Assembly (NCBI GenBank): GCA_002336845.1
Contig: DDEX01000119.1
Coordinates: 160-14,763 of the forward strand
Reading direction: 5' to 3'
DNA: 14,604 bases
DNA from: Rhodobacteraceae bacterium UBA1943
Lineage (GTDB): Bacteria > Pseudomonadota > Alphaproteobacteria > Rhodobacterales > Rhodobacteraceae
The notes beneath the pieces are model-generated. The model saw nothing but the letters and a program-made list of their open reading frames with translations. It did no database searches and had not been told where the DNA came from. Positions 12,439 to 14,604 of this stretch are shown one piece after another. The position numbers were made by a program, and so were the translations under genes. Each line of letters begins with the position of its first letter. Position 1 is the first letter of the stretch.

Positions 12439-13430
12439 GCGATCTGACCAAGACTGGCCCGGCCAGCAACCCCGACATCCTGTTTGGACCGATCCGCAAG
12501 GATCATGTGCAACGCTACAGCACGCTGGTGGTGCTGCTTCTGATGTTTCTGGTCTTTGGTCTCTTGGTGGACAAGTTCCTGACCTCGCAGAACCTTTTGA
12601 ACATCGCCCAGCAGATTTCCATGCTGACCATCGTTGGCGCGGGCCTGACCTTCGGCTTTGCCGCGCGGGAAATGGACCTGTCTGTCGGCTTTGCTGTCGG
12701 GCTGGCGGGGGTGCTGGTGCCATTGATGCTGGTCAAGGGCGTGGCGCTGCCCCTGGCGCTGCTGGCGGGCCTTGGGGCGGGGCTGGTGGTGGGGGCGGTC
12801 AATGCCGGGCTGGTCACGCTGGTCGGCATCCCCTCGTTGATTGCCACGTTGTCCACGGGGTCCATCCTGTTCGGCGTCAACTTCCTGATGACCGGGGGCC
12901 GGGCGATCTATGGCGGGCTACCCGACAGTTATCTGTGGCTGGGGCAGGGTCGGGTTGCCGGTATCCCGGTGCTGGCCTTCTTCATGCTGGGGGCGGTGGT
13001 CTTGGCCTGGTTCGTGATGGAACGCACAATCTTTGGCCGCTACATCTATGCCGTGGGCGGCAACCAGAAGGCGGCGGAGCTTTCGGGCGTCAAGGTGCGC
13101 CGCTATCGCGCCGCCTCGCTGATCGTCTGTTCGCTGTTTGCCGTGGTTGCGGGCACGCTTTTGGCCGCGCGCCTTGGTTCGGGTCAGCCCAATGCGGGCG
13201 AACGCTATCTGCTGGATGGCCTCGCCACCGTCTTCATTGGCATGACCATGCTGCGGCCCGGCACGGCCACGGTTCTGGGCACCTTTTTCGGCGCGCTGTT
13301 CATCGGGGTCATCAACAATGGCCTGAACCTGATGGGCATGGATACCTACATCCAGTCGATCGTGAAGGGGGTCATCATCCTCGTCGCCGTCGCGGTCGTG
13401 TCGCGCAGCACCAAACTCAACCTTCTTTGA
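12435..13430 (+). CDS. Sugar-type ABC transporter permease (RbsC-like)
   Basis: This 331-residue inner-membrane protein forms the importer channel, probably as a homodimer, which fits a single permease gene next to one double ATPase. Hydrophobic segments occur at about 30-46, 62-76, 83-100, 103-128, 133-153, 176-195, 225-245 and 263-325. Family motifs are visible: TFGFAAREMDLSVG (72-85), where RbsC proteins carry T-GGIDLSVG; NAGLVTLVGIPSLIATLST (123-141); IYAVGGNQKAAELSGVKVRR (204-223), the cytoplasmic ATPase-contacting loop; and FGALFIGVINNGLNL (285-299). REMD in place of GGID in the first motif is a difference from ribose permeases. The ATG at 12435 overlaps the ATPase stop by four bases, indicating coupling. 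The dehydrogenase gene begins 13 bases after the stop codon, so transport and metabolism genes share a transcript. Confidence 0.93.
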   Translation: MSDLTKTGPASNPDILFGPIRKDHVQRYSTLVVLLLMFLVFGLLVDKFLTSQNLLNIAQQISMLTIVGAGLTFGFAAREMDLSVGFAVGLAGVLVPLMLVKGVALPLALLAGLGAGLVVGAVNAGLVTLVGIPSLIATLSTGSILFGVNFLMTGGRAIYGGLPDSYLWLGQGRVAGIPVLAFFMLGAVVLAWFVMERTIFGRYIYAVGGNQKAAELSGVKVRRYRAASLIVCSLFAVVAGTLLAARLGSGQPNAGERYLLDGLATVFIGMTMLRPGTATVLGTFFGALFIGVINNGLNLMGMDTYIQSIVKGVIILVAVAVVSRSTKLNLL

Positions 13431-13443
13431 ACGATCGGAGACG

Positions 13444-14496
13444 ATGATGAACCAGCCACAGGCTGTTCACCGGGCCGACGCAGCGTCCAACACCGACCTG
13501 CCGCAGCTTTACCGCATGATGCGCCGCATCCGCACATTCGAGGAGCGCGTGGGCGAGTTGTTCGTGCGCGGCCAATCCGCAGGGTCGATGCTGCACCTGT
13601 CCATTGGTGAGGAAAGTGCGGCGGCAGGCGTTTGTGCGGCGATGCGGGAAGGCGATACCTTCACCACCCACCATCGCGGCCACGGCATCTTTCTGGCGCG
13701 GGGGGCCGACCCCAACCGCATGATGGCCGAAATCGGCGGCAAAGAGGCGGGCTATTGCCACGGCAAGGGTGGGTCGATGCACATCGCCGATATGGGTCTG
13801 GGGCATCTGGGGGCCAATGCCATCGTCGGCGGCGGCATTCCGGCGGTGGTGGGCGCCGGTCTTGCGGCGCGGCACAAGAAATCGGGTGCGATTTCGGCGG
13901 CCTTCTTTGGTGATGGCGCAACCGGCCAGGGCATCCTGTACGAAAGCATGAACATGGCTGCGCTTTGGCAACTGCCGTGCCTCTTCGTCTGCATCAACAA
14001 CCAATACGGCATGGGCACGCGGATTGATCAGGCCACCGCCAACCCCCGTCTGCACGAACGTGCCCAGGCCTTTGGCCTGGAGGCTGAAACCGTCGATGGT
14101 CTGGATGTCGAGGCCGTCGCCGAGGCCGGTCGCCGTCTTGTCGATGGGGTGCGCGCGGGCAAGCCTGCGTTTCTGGTGGTGGATTGCTATCGCTTTTACG
14201 GCCATGCGCGCAAAGACAAGTCGCCCTATCGCGACCCGGTTGAGGAGGAACTGGGCCGCGCCAAAGACCCGGTGGCCTTTGCTCGTACGGCGCTGATTGC
14301 CCGCAAGCTGGCCGAGGAAAGCGATCTGGATGCGCTGGACGCCGAGATTGCCGCCGAAATGGACGCGACCATCGACTTTACCGTGGCGCAGCACGAGCCG
14401 CCGCTGTCGTCGATGTTCCGCGATGTCTATGCGCCCGATCAGCCAGAGCCAGAGCCGGTGCGTACCCGCATCGACCGGGTTCTGGCGCGCGAATAA
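13444..14496 (+). CDS. Thiamine-diphosphate-dependent dehydrogenase E1 component, alpha subunit (acetoin/pyruvate dehydrogenase type)
   Basis: The 350-residue protein is the alpha chain of an alpha2-beta2 E1, which decarboxylates a 2-oxoacid or cleaves acetoin and passes the acyl group to the lipoyl group of an E2. HHRGHGIFLARG (77-88) carries the conserved active-site histidine region, and YCHGKGGSMHIAD (104-116) is a family hallmark. The ThDP/magnesium motif runs from GDG (156-158) to NN (185-186), followed by YGMGT (188-192). RFYGHARKDKSPYR (250-263) corresponds to the loop around the second active-site histidine and is YGH rather than the more usual HGH. The sequence mixes AcoA-like (GEESAAAGV, SMHIAD) and PDH-like (NNQYGMGT) features, so I do not assign a substrate. 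ATG occurs at 13444 and 13447; GGAG at 13437-13440 fits 13447 slightly better. The beta subunit gene follows after ten bases. Confidence 0.9.
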   Translation: MMNQPQAVHRADAASNTDLPQLYRMMRRIRTFEERVGELFVRGQSAGSMLHLSIGEESAAAGVCAAMREGDTFTTHHRGHGIFLARGADPNRMMAEIGGKEAGYCHGKGGSMHIADMGLGHLGANAIVGGGIPAVVGAGLAARHKKSGAISAAFFGDGATGQGILYESMNMAALWQLPCLFVCINNQYGMGTRIDQATANPRLHERAQAFGLEAETVDGLDVEAVAEAGRRLVDGVRAGKPAFLVVDCYRFYGHARKDKSPYRDPVEEELGRAKDPVAFARTALIARKLAEESDLDALDAEIAAEMDATIDFTVAQHEPPLSSMFRDVYAPDQPEPEPVRTRIDRVLARE

Positions 14497-14506
14497 GGGG
14501 ATAAAG

Positions 14507-14604
14507 ATGGCACTTCAGGAACTTACCTACCGCGACGCTTTGCGCAAGGCGCTGGCCGATGCCATGACCGAAAACCCCGATGTGGTGATCATCGGCGAAG
14601 AGGT
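14507..14604 (+). CDS. Thiamine-diphosphate-dependent dehydrogenase E1 component, beta subunit (partial, runs off the right edge)
   Basis: Only the first 32 codons are present. They read MALQELTYRDALRKALADAM followed by TENPDVVIIGEEV. This is the standard opening of E1 beta subunits, in which the Y-R-D/E-A-L-R-x-A-L helix is followed by a DP/NP-x-V and the first strand ending in GEE/GED. The beta chain supplies the other half of the active site to the preceding alpha subunit. The ATG at 14507 is preceded by AAGGGG that overlaps the alpha stop region at good spacing, so the two are probably translated in step. An E2 acyltransferase gene would be expected just beyond the window. Confidence 0.87.
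   Translation, partial: MALQELTYRDALRKALADAMTENPDVVIIGEE

Noticed and set aside
13417..14394. 325-codon open frame on the minus strand opposite the E1 alpha gene
   Set aside because: The plus strand encodes an unmistakable ThDP enzyme with all motifs. The antisense product (rich in His, Gly and Ala) shows no domain and no ribosome site.

Overview
The window comes from a GC-rich alphaproteobacterium, most likely a member of the Rhodobacteraceae/Paracoccaceae (Rhodobacter, Paracoccus or Gemmobacter type). This rests on base composition, on an FtsK N-terminus and a DapC-type aminotransferase of the form I associate with that family, and on two copies of a GC-rich intergenic repeat that I recognise from that group. 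The assignment is by memory of protein and repeat style, not by a database search.

Left part (1-8109), all on the minus strand. Read in the direction of transcription, it starts with a five-gene peptide-type ABC importer: periplasmic binding protein (8109-6505), two permeases (6464-5400 and 5403-4498) and two ATPases (4501-3671 and 3669-2911). The permease and ATPase genes are translationally coupled by 4-bp overlaps or a 1-bp gap. An M19 membrane dipeptidase (2838-1780) follows, which fits import of short peptides followed by cleavage in the cytoplasm. Next come a DapC-like aminotransferase (1590-415) and, 12 bases later, the start of ftsK (402 to the window edge). These last two look like a separate housekeeping unit for cell-wall precursor synthesis and division. 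Two copies of a two-hairpin repeat sit just after the stop codons of the last ATPase and of the dipeptidase.

Middle (8110-9931). A small GNAT acetyltransferase gene (8269-8766, plus) diverges from the peptide importer and converges on a SorC-family regulator (9780-8797, minus). The regulator diverges from the next operon across a 151-bp region. That region carries two near-identical 12-bp palindromes spaced 19 bp apart, a third partial site, and a separate 15-bp palindrome just before the ribosome binding site.

Right part (9932-14604), all on the plus strand. It is a sugar-type (CUT2/Rbs-like) ABC importer of binding protein, double ATPase and permease. The operon continues with thiamine-diphosphate-dependent 2-oxoacid/acetoin dehydrogenase E1 alpha and the beginning of E1 beta, cut by the window end. 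The arrangement suggests a SorC-controlled pathway in which a small polyol, sugar or acyloin is imported and its carbon skeleton is later cleaved oxidatively by an E1-E2-E3 complex. The substrate cannot be read from this window and is the most interesting open question here. Both binding-protein genes in the window are followed directly by a strong GC-rich hairpin without a U-tract, consistent with differential expression of the binding protein over its membrane partners.

No rRNA, tRNA, CRISPR array, insertion sequence or prophage gene was seen. No gene-free stretch exceeds 300 bases; the longest is 1591-1779.
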